This document shows positions 32,940 to 44,499 of a stretch of 64,000 bases of DNA, one piece after another. The notes under the pieces are model-generated. The model had not been told where the DNA came from and ran no database searches. It was given only the letters and a program-made list of their open reading frames with translations. Both the position numbers and the translations under genes were made by a program. Origin of the DNA: Cordylochernes scorpioides. Its lineage: Eukaryota; Arthropoda; Arachnida; Pseudoscorpiones; Chernetidae. Position 1 is the stretch's first letter. Each line of letters begins with the position of its first letter. The stretch spans positions 52,155,921-52,219,920 of the forward strand of contig CP092870.1 of the NCBI GenBank assembly GCA_030710605.1. The letters run 5' to 3'.

Positions 32940-33053
32940 AGATTATGTTATTAGTATGAAATAAAGTAAGAAGAGGAGCTTCTCTTCTTACTTTATTTCA
33001 TACTAATTTGATCAGGATAAGAGTTATTCTATAAAAAAAAAAGATTATGTTAT
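32940..33053. mobile_element. hairpin insertion with 12-bp direct repeats
   Basis: AGATTATGTTAT at 32940-32951 and again at 33042-33053. Between them is a perfect 24-bp inverted repeat (32952-32975 with 32982-33005, loop 6 nt), then a 36-bp tail ending in ten A. The A tail plus duplication points to LINE-type target-primed insertion. Confidence 0.75.
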
Positions 33054-33534
33054 ATTTATATTCAATTTAAGGCAAATGTTGGACATCTTCTGAAACTTCA
33101 GCAGCCAAATTTGCCAATAATGTCAGTCCAATGACAACCCATTTAGGGCAGTCAGGAATATTTAATTGCTTCTATAGACATTTCTATAACTTTGTAGCCT
33201 AGGGAATATCTACACATGGAACTATGGATCTTCCTACATCACTGTTCTTTACTTTTAAATATCCGAATCCTCCAAAGGTCAACTAAAATTTACTCGTGTC
33301 TAGTGAAGTGTACCAGCCAATACTCTGCACTAAATAACCAGCGCTCTAGAATTCTAAACTACATAACTATAAGACAATATATTTCAGTTTCGTGAATACC
33401 GTTTCAAACAGAATAGGAAAAGCTGCAAAGGTTTCGCTAGTTATTAATTTTTCTCCTATTAAATGTTTTTCAACTTGAAAACATATAATTTGGTATTGGA
33501 TAAATTAAGGAGAAATGTGACAACCATCATGATT

Positions 33535-33930
33535 GGGTAAAGTAAAATGCGTCTGCCTTTGTCATTAAGACTGGTAGCACTACTCAGTGGCAGGCCGACT
33601 TAGCTCCAAAAGAAATGGCCGCCTCTGACATGAGGAACAGACGCCATATGCAGCCGCTCCTAACGTGGAGTACAAACGCTGCTCAACCTGTATCCCTGGA
33701 TCAGGAGCCCTTACAGGGTACTATCAGCCGGGCCAGCTGAGCCCAGGTTTTTTAGCGAGCTTGTTACTGCTCCCCCTCCTCCTTTTTCATCCGGGCTTGG
33801 GACCGGCAAAGGTGGATTTAATGAGGTAATGATAATAGTTACATGTACTCTTCCCCGGCAGACACCATCAAAAGTCTCAAGCTTTACAAGCTTGATACCT
33901 CAGTGTGATTGAGTAGAGATATGAAAGAAG
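33535..33930 (-). repeat. repeat family K, copy 2 (inverted)
   Basis: It contains the copy-1 segments in altered arrangement: GCGTCTGCCTTTGTCATTAA and AGCCGCTCCTAACGTGGAG inverted relative to 6123-6470. CAAGCTTGATACCTCAGTGT near the upper end is in direct orientation, so the copy is itself rearranged. Confidence 0.5.
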
Positions 33931-33974
33931 AAGAAAAAGAGGAGAAATGTTTGTGTGTGCATTTGTTCCCCCAC

Positions 33975-34077
33975 ATAGGATCTGGTAAATTAAATTGACG
34001 CAACCGCTGGGAACGTTCACCTCTAATGAGCCAAGCCATCCTGATATATTATTTAACGCAGTAGGGACAGTAAATAA
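33975..34077. mobile_element. MITE family A partial copy
   Basis: GGTAAATTAAATTGACGCAA, CCGCTGGGAACGTTCACC and a final GTAGGGACAGTA. Confidence 0.55.
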
Positions 34078-34577
34078 ATTTGTTTTATGTGTAAGAAAAA
34101 ACTTGCGCGCTTACATATTTTCTTTTCTTATATGTAGATGGCGCTTATTGTCCTATAATTAATAATTATATGTATGCAGCAAAGAGCATTCCTCTGCTAA
34201 AGTCGGCTTCCAATGAACTTTACATTCATAAAACAGGCTGCGAATAAATCACTGGAAATTTTATAGCCACCTCATTGATAATATACATTTTTGTAATTGT
34301 ATTATCTTTTTTAATCAATTATATGGAGAAAAATATGATTCGGTTTTCACTATTTTTATAATTATTCTAGGTAGGAGAAAATCTTCTACGATTTCTATCG
34401 ATACAAATCCATATAGATCTGTTGAGAACGTAATGCAGTCCTATATACCGATGTTGCCGAGAAAAAGAGGATATATATATATATATATTAACACAAAGCA
34501 ATAACGCGCAATCTATACATATAAAATAAAAGGATTTAAAAGCGCGAATGTTTCTTTTATACATAAAACGAACTTTT

Positions 34578-34760
34578 ACTGTCCTTAGTGCGATGAAAAA
34601 ATATATTGGGAGGGCTTGGCTCATCAGTGGTGAACCCTCCCAGCGGTTTCGCCAATTTAATCCACCAGACCGCTTCTTAGAGCTATAATACTGTATTGGA
34701 TCATTCTGCTTTTATATGCTACACTGAAGGATGGAATCTTAGAAATGGTTTTCATATAAA
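34578..34760. mobile_element. MITE family A copy truncated by the LTR element
   Basis: It opens TACTGTCCTTAGTGCGATGA and proceeds through the family core to TTAGAAATGGTTTTCAT, where the sister copy at 43797 continues to its end. Here the LTR at 34761 begins. The missing end is not found beyond the right LTR. Confidence 0.6.
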
Positions 34761-35461
34761 TGTGATAACCGAGGGTCTCTCGCTGTGGTATGGTAACCGA
34801 GAGGGACAGTCGGGGCGTGGAGAGTTTTCCAGTACCTCTCTGCACCTTGGAAGACCTTTAATAGTTCTCACAGAGTACAGGCAGTCGTGGTCGAGGCAGA
34901 GTGGAAAGCTTGAAAGTTGTCCACACAAAAAACGAAGAGACACGGTTGTGCTAGGAAGGTTCCGTGAAGAGATAAAAGTCGAGCTAGGAGATCGAGATAG
35001 AAGAGTTCTTACTGGTCTAAATGGTCGATGAGGTGGAGCTTGGATAAACCCACGAGGGCTCCCGCTGATGGTGAAGTGACTATATATTTCCCCAATTTGG
35101 CAGCTTTATATATCTTTGCAGAGAGGAAGTATTGGATTTCAGCGGATGCAACAAGGGCGTGGATCGGAAGAAGTGACATTGATACTGGCAACGCCCTGAC
35201 ATCTTCTAGGCCTCGTTGGACTTCTACATCTCGATTTTATACGTTTTTGGACTTCTATCTCAATCTCTTGCTTTAGCTCAACTCTTAATCTATTACAGAG
35301 TTTTATTCATTAATCCTCAGTTTGTACAAAGTACATTACATATGATGATGTAATGATACATGTCAATCATGCGTATAATTATTTATAGATGTGTTTCTAT
35401 TATACAGCATGAAAATCTTGTTATATTATACACAATATAAGGTTGTTGGTTTAAATTACCA
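34761..35461 (+). repeat. left LTR of a LARD-like element
   Basis: About 700 bp, starting near TGTGATAACCGAGG and ending AAATTACCA. It contains AGTGACTATATATTTCC, a possible TATA box, and the shared string GGATGCAACAAGGGCGTGGA. It aligns along its length with 40785-41478, with numerous substitutions and small indels, so the insertion is old. The exact left edge is uncertain. Confidence 0.7.
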
Positions 35462-38400
35462 TAGATGGGCCCCGGGAGGTAAAGGGTTTATCCGGGTTCA
35501 AGCGGGTAAAGCCTTTCTAACACAGGTAAGTAATTAAAATTTCTTCTAATTAATTTAAACTGTGGGGTTAAAAAGGGCTATAACAAGATGTTTTGTTTGG
35601 ATATATCTGAAAATAATAAAAATGAAGATTTTTTTAATCAAAAATTTATAAAATTGATTATAAAAGATAAATTTAGATAAAACCTTTGTTTGATTAAAAA
35701 AACAATGATGATTAAAATAAAATGATGATAAAATAAAAAATTGACATTCTAAGAGATTATTGGCGGGCGTGGGGAAGGGTTAGTAGTTGAAGAATATACA
35801 ATTGTAAGTATTACACATGTAAACCAAATACTTAGATCCAGGTGCAAAGCGAGGATATAGACTTGAGCATCTTCCTTGGCAATGTTTCACTTGCGATTTG
35901 TAGAAGGGTTATAGTTTTTGTCACAATTTTAGGGTTATTGGGTTAAAAAGTTGTTAAAGAAAAGGTTGCTTATTAATATGGTGGAAAGGAGTGATGTAGT
36001 CATGCGATGAGTATAATTGTTGTGGCGACAGTAGGTGATCTGACTTGACTTGAAATCAAAGGTTGATTGTGGTTCGCTGGAGTTAAAAAAAAAGTTGAGA
36101 GTTGAAAAAAGTGAACTCTTTGTGCATGCATTGGTGATTGTGCTCTAAGGATGATTGAATTAAACTTTTGCAACGTGTTCAGGCCAGAAGTTGGGATTTC
36201 TGAATTGAGGGAACTGTGTTCAAATAGTTTGTTGATATTACGAAATTAAAAAATAAAAGTTTGTCAAGTAATGCTGTCGTTTTTCTACGATGAGGTGAAG
36301 CATTGGTTGAAAGATATATAGAAAAGTATAGTGAAGTGACTAAAGAATTTGATTGTTGTAAGCGATTGTTGTATGCCCGATAGTTAATGATAAACATAAT
36401 GACAATCTAAAAAGGTATGGACAAAATTATAAAATGATTGTGGGTGAATAAACTTTAGGTGTACAATATCAAACATGAAATATATAAAAAAGGTAATAAT
36501 AATGAATTTAAATAAAGAAAAAGGCCTCTCCTTAACGTGCAACTGAAAGTTGCTGTTGGCTTGCGCCATCTATCGGAATAAATATCAATAAGGAGATGCC
36601 TTTTTCTTAATTTATGCACCTTATCCCAGTACAATGTTACATTTGTACTATTTTTTCGAATTTAAATAAGTTTTGACAATAAATAAATGTTTTGTAATAC
36701 TAGTATAATATTGTGAAAAATAAAAGAAAAATTGATTAAAGTTTTTTTTTCGAAAATAATGATGGATTAAGAATTGGGTATATAATTGAAATGTAAAAAT
36801 AAAAATAATATTTAAGATTTTATGCAAAAATTATAAAATAATAAAAGATTATTTTAATGATTAGGTCAATGTCGGGATCGGTGTGTATCCTGTCGAGTTA
36901 CTGTCGGATCCGTTTGAATTGTGTAAGATCCTGTCGACTCTCTGTAGGATTGGTGTTTACCTTGTCAGATTGCTGTTGACTCTTTGTAGCAATCCTGTTG
37001 ACTCCTGGTAAATTGTTTGGTTGGGTGGATTCGATTGGATTGGTGATTGATGGCGCAGTCTTGGTCGAATAGGGTTTTCCACAGGGGAAGAACGAGCGCA
37101 CCTGGATGGGATAGAAAATAGACCTTGCGAAAGGGAGAGTGATGAGACTGGAGAAAGTATTTGGCCTTCCACATGATGGAGCGGACACTACCTTGGTTGG
37201 AGCCTAATTTGAGCACACCTTGCTTCTAGCACGGTCGCCTACCTTCTTTTTTACTTCTTGTCCGAGATCATCGTCATTAACTCTCTCGACTTCTCATTGG
37301 TGGAGATCCTTCCACGTGCTCTCTGACGATTCGCTATCAGTTGGTCATGCTTAAAGGTGATTGGTTGTTGATTTGCCATGCTTAACTGTGATTGGCTTAG
37401 TAACTCCATTTTCGCCATGATTGCAATCTTCCAGGAAGAAGAAGGCCTTTGAACTTAAGTTTTATGGGTCCAGGGCAGTGACCTTTACTTCCCTGATGAT
37501 GCAATCCTGTTAATTGTTATTTACCTTTTCGCGAAGCCTAACTTTTATTAAATCTTTTGACGATACATTGCATAGATTGTGGTCGGGTTACATATTGCTA
37601 TATACAGATTATCACATCAATGTTAGTGGAACTAGCACAAAAGTATTTTTTGAAGAGAAATTATAACTGTGGTGTGTAACTAGATCATATCCCTTTGGTA
37701 AACATCGGTGTTTTTATGACTCTCTGAAGCTGAGAATATGTGAAATGATCTTTTCGTTTGTCCAAAAGGGTGAAATGTAGAGAATGATTTCTCTTTCGTG
37801 TCATAAAGTCTAGATAAACTTAACCAAATTGTTTAAATTGGTAATTATTAGTAAATCTTTTTATAATTAGTGAGGTCACGTTGGGAATCGCATAATTGCG
37901 CTATACAACCGTTTGTCTGCTGTACTTCTTTTTTTTTTTCCTAATAATTGAAGGATAAAAATTTGTTTAGACGCTAGGGTTTTAGGAGCAGTGAAATTTG
38001 ATTGTAATGCCAAATGTATTGTCCAAATAAGAGTTGTGGTGCGTTGTTTAAGTTGCATAAATCGAAAATTCAGAAGCGCAATTTATTGGTTGACTTAGTT
38101 ACTAAAATGTTATGTTGTGATATCAAATAACATGTCTTATTCTTCTTCTTTCTTATCTCCACTCAGTCACACTAAGGTATCAGGCTTGTAATAGTTTAAT
38201 CCATTTAGCTTGGTAATTTTCGTTAAACTTTCGTTAGCTTCCATTATAAGATGGCGTCCACTGAAGGGGGGGGGGGGGGGAGAGAGAGAACAAAAAATAG
38301 GCTTACCGTTCAATGCTTCAGGCAGCTCCAATCAGTCTCATAATCTTTTCTTGTAGGGGTGTAGACAAGGTACTTGGTTACACTTAGGACAAGAGCCTTG

Positions 38401-40784
38401 CACTAACTAATTTATTAAAGCATAGGTTATATAAAGATTAAAAAAAGGAAAGAGAGGAAACAAAGAGGTTACATCCTCCGTAGAAGGTAAACAAGCAACA
38501 GCGTCGTTAGGCTAAACTTTTACCGTCAGTTGGAGGGGGGGGGGGGGGTTCCGACGTCATCCTTCCGGTCACGTGTTATACTTGAGTGGCGGCGCTGGTG
38601 TCCAACAAAACCTAAATGGTAGGTGTGACACACTTGTTACAAAATGGCGATCATTAAGAACGCGGATATCTAGATCACTTCTTTGTAATAACATCTGCTT
38701 GAAGCGGGGAGGACGGGCGTTGTCCAACAGGAAACGGTGGATATGTAACTGAAATAGCGTCAGGGTTCTGTTTCTGGGATGGCCACTCGTGCGGGGTGTT
38801 TGTTAGATTTGTCATTTACTTGAAACTGACTTTCTCTCTCTTCTTTTGTTGAGATTGGAAATATCCTATTCTAATTGAAATATGTAGTTTTCTCGGTGTT
38901 CGTAGGTCGGTGTTTCGACGTTATTGCGGACTTAGTAAAAATGTTATTAAGTGATTTAAGATTATATGTGAGTGAAAATGCGACTTTCGACGTGGACACG
39001 CTTTGAGGTGAGATGTGTCACAGGCATGAAGGCCTCTTTGGCCTGAAAAGTGAGAAAAATATTTGTTGTGTTGCCGTGACACTGAATTATATTGAATGGA
39101 AAGGTGTCACGTTAAATAATAGTTTTGGTAAAGAATCTAACCTGTTTCACCATGGATAACAAGTTTACTAGAGTCATGGGTGGTGTGGGACGAACACATA
39201 TCGAGAATTCTTGGATTGTTAGTGGGGTTGGCACATTTAAGGCGAAAATTTGTTGTGCGATTAGAGTGGCGACGTTATGGAGCTCGTGTGGCTCGAGATT
39301 GGTTTTTTGTTAAGTCGCGCACTTATAATTGTTGCCAATTGGAGAAAGGGATGTGGGAGGGTGATTTAGATTTTGTTGAGAAATTTGTTGATTTTTCTTA
39401 ATTATACACATGTAAAATGAAGAGACGAGGGAGTATAACTATGTTGAAATTTGGCGGGCGGTGACCTAATTTAGCTACTGGCGGGAAAGTGGACGCTATC
39501 TTATTTTTAACTTGTTTTGGGGAGGACAAATGTTATGATTTTGAGATATTGCCTCTCACGAGAGAAATCACAAGAGATTTATGAAATTAATAAATGTGTT
39601 TCACGAATGTGTGTGTTGTTTTATATTTGAAGATTGTTTTTTTTCTTTTAATTGATTATGCTAGCTAAAATGATGCTTGTAAAAGGGCAATGTCGGGATA
39701 GTGACTAATAATTTGAATTGAGGCGGTTACATAAAATGATGAATATGACAATGATTTTTACAAAATGTTAAGAATTTGATTAAAATATTGGTATTTTATA
39801 ATAAAGATGAAATATTAATAAAAACAAAAATAAGTTTAGAATTATGATATAATGATATTTTTTCTAAGTAATATTAATAATGATTTTTTTTTAAGTTGTA
39901 GATTTGGATAATGCCTTTTTAGGTAAATTTAGGAACGACATGAAAAATTAGTAAGTTGATAAAAATGTGTAATTGGCGGAATTTTTGTTTATTTGTTTGT
40001 TTGTTTTGCATGAAAATTGAAAGTAATTAATTAAAATTTATAATTTGATTCAAAATAAAGTAAAAATTAATAAATGAGAGTGTAAAATATTTAAAAATTG
40101 AGTTAAAAATAGTATAAAAACTTAAAAATATAATTTAAAATGATTAAAGTGAAAAAAACACAAAATTTATGGGGAATTAAGTTGTGAGCATGAGGAGAAA
40201 GTTGGGTTTTTAAAAACTCGCAGTTTTGATGATTGTTCTGTCAGTCAGGAGACTTGGTTTTGGCTTGTATTCCTGCTGTCGTGGACGGCACTCCATGTAG
40301 GGCTTGTGGAAGCTTGTAGCTTCTCCAAAGTTGATTGCGCTTTGCGCCTTGAGCATTGTCTCGATGTCAGGCCGAAGGTGGGGAACTTCTAACCGGGTTT
40401 GCGCCACTTTGCTCCTCGGTTTCAATGTTTTACGGGATTTTCTGCTCTGTCGTTGGGAATCTCAGCTTGCTCCTGGCTATGGCGTTGGCGATCTGTGTTA
40501 GCGGGTCTGCGGAGGTCCCTCGGGACGACGTTTTCTCCTCTTCAAATATTGTCTCTTGTTGGGGGAGAGATTGCTCGGTTGTTTCGTGGAATGGCCGGTT
40601 TGTTCCTCCATCTTTTCTCTTTCTCGCTTCTATCTGGACAGGCTTCTTACCTTCTTCGTTGTAGTCCTTCTTCGTTTTGGTCATCCTGTCGGCTCTTGTC
40701 GAATCCTGTCGACTCTTGTAGAAAATCCTGTCGACTCTCGTAGAAAATCCTGTCGTTGTAGAATCCTATCGACTTAATCTATGG
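35462..40784 (+). mobile_element. non-coding interior of the LARD-like element
   Basis: A 5.3-kb interior between two similar LTRs, with no gag, protease, reverse transcriptase or integrase motif in any frame. It opens TAGATGGGCCCCGGGAGG. Smaller inserts include a family C fragment at 36540-36655 (inverted), a family K tail at 38140-38195, and two G runs (38266-38280, 38535-38548). The right end carries short repeats of ATCCTGTCGACTCTCGTAG (40680-40770), with related strings near 36880-37000. The frames at 36898-37216 and 40210-40743 overlap on both strands and look fortuitous. Confidence 0.55.
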
Positions 40785-41478
40785 TGTGCGATCCGGTCGA
40801 CTCTCGCTATAATGTGTTAACCGAGAGGTACAGTCAGGGCGTGGAGAGTTTCCAGTACCTATCTGCACTTTGGAAGACCTTAAACAGTTCTCACAGAGTA
40901 CGGGCAGTCGTGGTCGAGGCAGAATGGGAAGACTTGGGAATGTCCATACACACAAAAAAAAAAAACGAAGAGACACAGTTGTACTAGGAAAAATACGTGA
41001 ACAGATAAAAGTCGAGCTAGGAGCGAAAGATGGAGATAGAAGAGTTCTTACTGTTCTACATGGTCGAAGAGGTGGACCTTGGACACAACCGACGAGGGCT
41101 CCCACGGATGGTGAAGTGACTATATATTTCCGCGAATTGACAGCTTTATATAAATTGCCGAAAGGAAGTATTGGATTCCAGAGGATGCAACAAGGGCGTG
41201 GATCGGAAGGGATATTGTACATTCTGGCAACGCCCTGAGATCTTGCTATCTTTAAGCCTCGTTGGACTTCTATCTCAATCTCTTGCTTTATCTCAACTCT
41301 TAATCTATTACAGAGTTTCATTTATTAATCCTCAGTTTGTACAAAGTACATTACATATGATGATGTAATGATACATGTCAATCATGCGTATAATTATTTA
41401 TAGATGTGTTTCTATTATACAACCTGAAAATCTTGTTATAAGTTATATACAATATGGGGTTGTTGGTTTAAATTATCA
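40785..41478 (+). repeat. right LTR of the LARD-like element
   Basis: It matches the left LTR from CTCTCGCT and AACCGAGAGG onward and ends GTTTAAATTATCA. No target-site duplication is evident and no clear polypurine tract precedes it. Confidence 0.7.
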
Positions 41479-41521
41479 TATATATATTATGATTATTTTG
41501 TTTTGGTTTTTATATAAAAAC

Positions 41522-42403
41522 TAGGCGAATGACCCGGCTTCGCCCGAGAAATCCCTTGGGTGCAATTTCCTTCATACTAAAAGTATATCAATAATAAATA
41601 TTAGAAGTGTCATAGAATAGCAATACAGAAGTAACACATAAACTACAGGAAAAAAGTGTGTGTGATGGCAAAAATTGTATTATATTAGTGTTTAGGTATT
41701 TGATTTAATTAATATAGCTGATATAATAATATATATTGTTGCACCAGGTTGCGGCTTGGCAGAGTCTTCAGCCATGATTCTCTCCTGTGCTGGGTCTTGC
41801 ATCTTACCAGAGCGTGTTTCAACCATCCTACAAATTTATATAAGGGAATAATGAGATAAGTCTACTTTAAGTAACCTCCAGAATGATTTATTTATTTTCT
41901 CACATCAAAGAGAGCAGTGAAGTGACACGTGTACCTAAATACAAATGATGATAATCTAATCTGTTTTGAATAAATATCATAGAATATTTTATATAAAAAT
42001 AAATAAATATATAATTTAAATTTCAAATATATTAAAAATAATATAAGAAATACGCCATTAATCATGATGTAACAATATTTATATTATATATAATATAAAT
42101 TAGTTTTAAAAATTGTATAAAAAAAAAATGCATCGACCGGGAATCGAACCCGGGCCGCCCGCGAGGCAGGCGAGCATTCTACCACTGAAACACCGATGCT
42201 TTTAAAAATGGCCATATTTAGGTATTCATTCCATTCCGGATTAGTCCGCGTAAAAAAAATGTTCTTCAAATGAAAAAATGCAGCCGAAAATTTTCTTCAG
42301 GTTTATAAAAAGCGACATGCAAAATTTGGTACCAATTGGTTCAGTAGTTTTTGAGTTTATCGCGAAACAGACAGACAGACATTGACTTTTATATATATAG
42401 AGA
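41522..42403 (-). mobile_element. complete non-autonomous Helitron carrying a tRNA gene
   Basis: On the minus strand the 5' end is A|TCTCTATATATATAAAAGTC followed by AATGTCTGTCTGTCTG, a typical arthropod Helitron start. The 3' end is CGGGCGAAGCCGGGTCATTC and CTAG|T (41525-41522). It spans 882 bp and encodes no protein. The tRNA-Gly gene at 42129-42199 lies inside in the same orientation. Confidence 0.7.
42129..42199 (-). tRNA. tRNA-Gly (GCC)
   Basis: A 71-nt cloverleaf. The acceptor stem GCATCGG pairs with TCGATGC, the T arm is CGGGTTCGATTCCCG, and the anticodon loop CTGCCTC places GCC at 34-36. It follows the eukaryotic tRNA-Gly(GCC) sequence closely. Ten T on the minus strand immediately after the gene (42128-42119) form a pol III terminator. 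Two departures suggest drift: T instead of the usual purine after the anticodon, and a weakened first D-stem pair. Confidence 0.9.
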
Positions 42404-42419
42404 TAAAGGTCACAACTTC

Positions 42420-42715
42420 CGTTAAAATAGATGTTTGAACTAAGCGTAATCTATTGACCTCATCCGCAAACTAGCGGATTCGGATCAGTGACAGAGCCAC
42501 AACGCCAGCTTTGACCAATTGAGCTGCTCCCACCTGGAGTCCATGGTTTCGGGCTAATGGCCTACTTAATTACAGGGCGGACTTTGATTTCACAAGATAC
42601 ACAAGAGATCCATTGAAATCCTCAGAATTTGACAAAGAGATGCTTAGGTGGTAAACTGGCTCGACAATTTATTCGCCAAAATGTAATTTGAAATTTTCCG
42701 GAAGGATATAACGAT
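42420..42715 (-). repeat. tRNA-derived SINE (family L), copy 3
   Basis: On the minus strand the head reads GGGAGCAGCTCAATTGGTCA, AAGCTGGCGTTGTGGC and GATCCGAATCC, matching tRNA box A and box B order. The tail matches the copy at 5345. Confidence 0.65.
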
Positions 42716-42958
42716 AGCGTCTAAATAGACGCTAAGACTAAAGGACATAGATTGTCCTTCGCGGCGGACTCGGATTGGAGACAAACATATCTTTGTATAT
42801 TAGATTATTTTATTCATCAATTAATAAACAATAAAGAAAACACTATTAAAGAATTCCCTATTATTGCTCTGCCATCAATGACGAAAATACTACTAATGTG
42901 TGCACCATGTAATTATAGCTAAGATTAAAGGGATAAAGGTGTTGTGATATATAGTAAA

Positions 42959-43080
42959 CTAGCGAATGTACCCGGCTTCGCCCGGTTTTTACTTGAGTAA
43001 AGGTTTGTCTAACGAACATTTGTTAAAACAATTCTAGCAAACATCCAATCCCTACTGAATCTATACTTGGCAAGATTATG
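42959..43080 (-). mobile_element. Helitron 3' end
   Basis: CTAG 42959-42962 (inverted) followed by CGAATGTACCCGGCTTCGCC and CGGTTTTTACTTGAGTAAAG, then the family string AACATTTGTTAAAAC. The same family occurs at 62812. Confidence 0.6.
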
Positions 43081-43796
43081 TTTGATCATCTGCTCCACCT
43101 AGCTGTACCCGTTCAAACGTTGCTGTCTTTGAACAAAAATGCAGTTTTGATACCTAAAACATAATTTATTTTTTAAAAAACGACACGGGATATCATTTAA
43201 GAAATCTGCGGAGAGAACGCCAACGTGGAGATTTACATTTGTTCTCAAAGGATTGACGACCTAAACCAACTTTTGATTGGCTATGACCTATGGTTATCAT
43301 CTGATTTCTACTAATTCAAAAATGAATAGAGGTTCGTATCAAGCAATATCAAAAGGAAAACAGGAAACTTTTATCAAGTTGATGTCAATCATCGCTATTT
43401 CCATTTCAAGCGCTTCTTTCGTATAATAAAAACTCTATTCGATATTATTTAGTTGTTTCAAAGTACTCTTGAATAAAGGATATATAGAAATGTCCATGTG
43501 TCTAAATTAAAATTGAAAATGCCTAAATAAAAATGAAAGTGTCCAAATTAAAATGAAAAAAAAATTAAAATGCCTATTTAAAAGTTAAACCTATATATAG
43601 ATTAATAAACGTATATAAATATTGTTATATACATTTAAATATATGTTTGAAACATAATATTTTTTAAAACATTTATTAAATTTTTAATAAGATGTTTTCT
43701 TATGATATATTTAAAGCTGATATTTTAAACAATAATACACAATATAAAATGAAAGGATTTAAAAGCACGAATGTTTCTTTTATACATAATACAAAC
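43081..43796. other. A+T-rich stretch, no feature seen
   Basis: No recognised element apart from a Helitron-body fragment near 43590-43690 (TAGATTAATAAACGTATATAA). Confidence 0.4.
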
Positions 43797-44010
43797 TCTA
43801 CTGCCCTTACTGCGATGAAAAAATATATTGGGAGGGCTTGGCTCATCAGTGGTGAACCCTCCCAGCGGTTTCGCCAATTTAATCCACCAGACCGCTTCTC
43901 AGAGCTCTAATACTGTATTGGACGATTCTGCTTATATACGCAGCACTGAAGGATGGAATCTTAGAAATGGTTTTCAAAATAACTATGGACATAAGCTTAT
44001 AGGACAGTAG
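43797..44010. mobile_element. MITE family A, complete short copy
   Basis: CTACTGCCCTTACTGCGATG at the left, ATAAGCTTATAGGACAGTAG at the right. A partial inverted copy of its middle (AGTGCTGCGTATATAAGCAG) follows at 44031-44052. Confidence 0.75.
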
Positions 44011-44254
44011 AATTACATTCAGTGCTGCGTATATAAGCAGAATCGTCCAGAAAAGTTTTAATTATGTTATTTCAATTTAAAGCGCTATGTACCCCTAGGG
44101 ACACTTGCGCTATCATACATTTATGCCTTTACATTTGTCTATACATATATATACAATACTTCCAGGCCATGAATAGGATAGTCATATGATGCTAACAATG
44201 AGAAAGAGAGAAAAAAAATAATCAGAAATATATGGTAATCATTATGATGCATCA

Positions 44255-44460
44255 GCGCGCCATCTGTTATGAATATTCGAAACTATTATAGACGTGTATG
44301 ATTCTTTTGAAAATTAAACAATTTCTACTGCTCGTAATGCAATGAAAAATTAAGAGCCAGGCCCTCCCTTCAATTTTTCCATTGCATTAAGGGTAGTAGA
44401 AATTGTTTAGTTTTCAAAATAATCATACGCGTCTATAATAGTTTCGAATATTCATATGGT
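44255..44460. mobile_element. MITE family A, near-palindromic long-TIR copy
   Basis: The arms ATATTCGAAACTATTATAGA... and their complement enclose only a short centre around 44330-44400, so the whole element is a foldback. GCGCGCCATCTGTTATGA abuts its left end, as at 703 beside the first long copy. Confidence 0.65.
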
Positions 44461-44499
44461 TTTCATAATAAAATAAAATTACACTAGCGCCGAAACAAA

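Noticed and set aside
34367..34845. ORFs of 60-85 codons near 34.5 kb
   Set aside because: They fall within a MITE family A copy and the start of an LTR; other copies do not keep the frames.
40210..41321. Several overlapping ORFs up to 180 codons
   Set aside because: They lie in the right LTR and adjacent interior, on both strands; the matching left LTR does not conserve them.
44030..44055. Separate regulatory palindrome
   Set aside because: It is an inverted fragment of the adjacent MITE family A copy.
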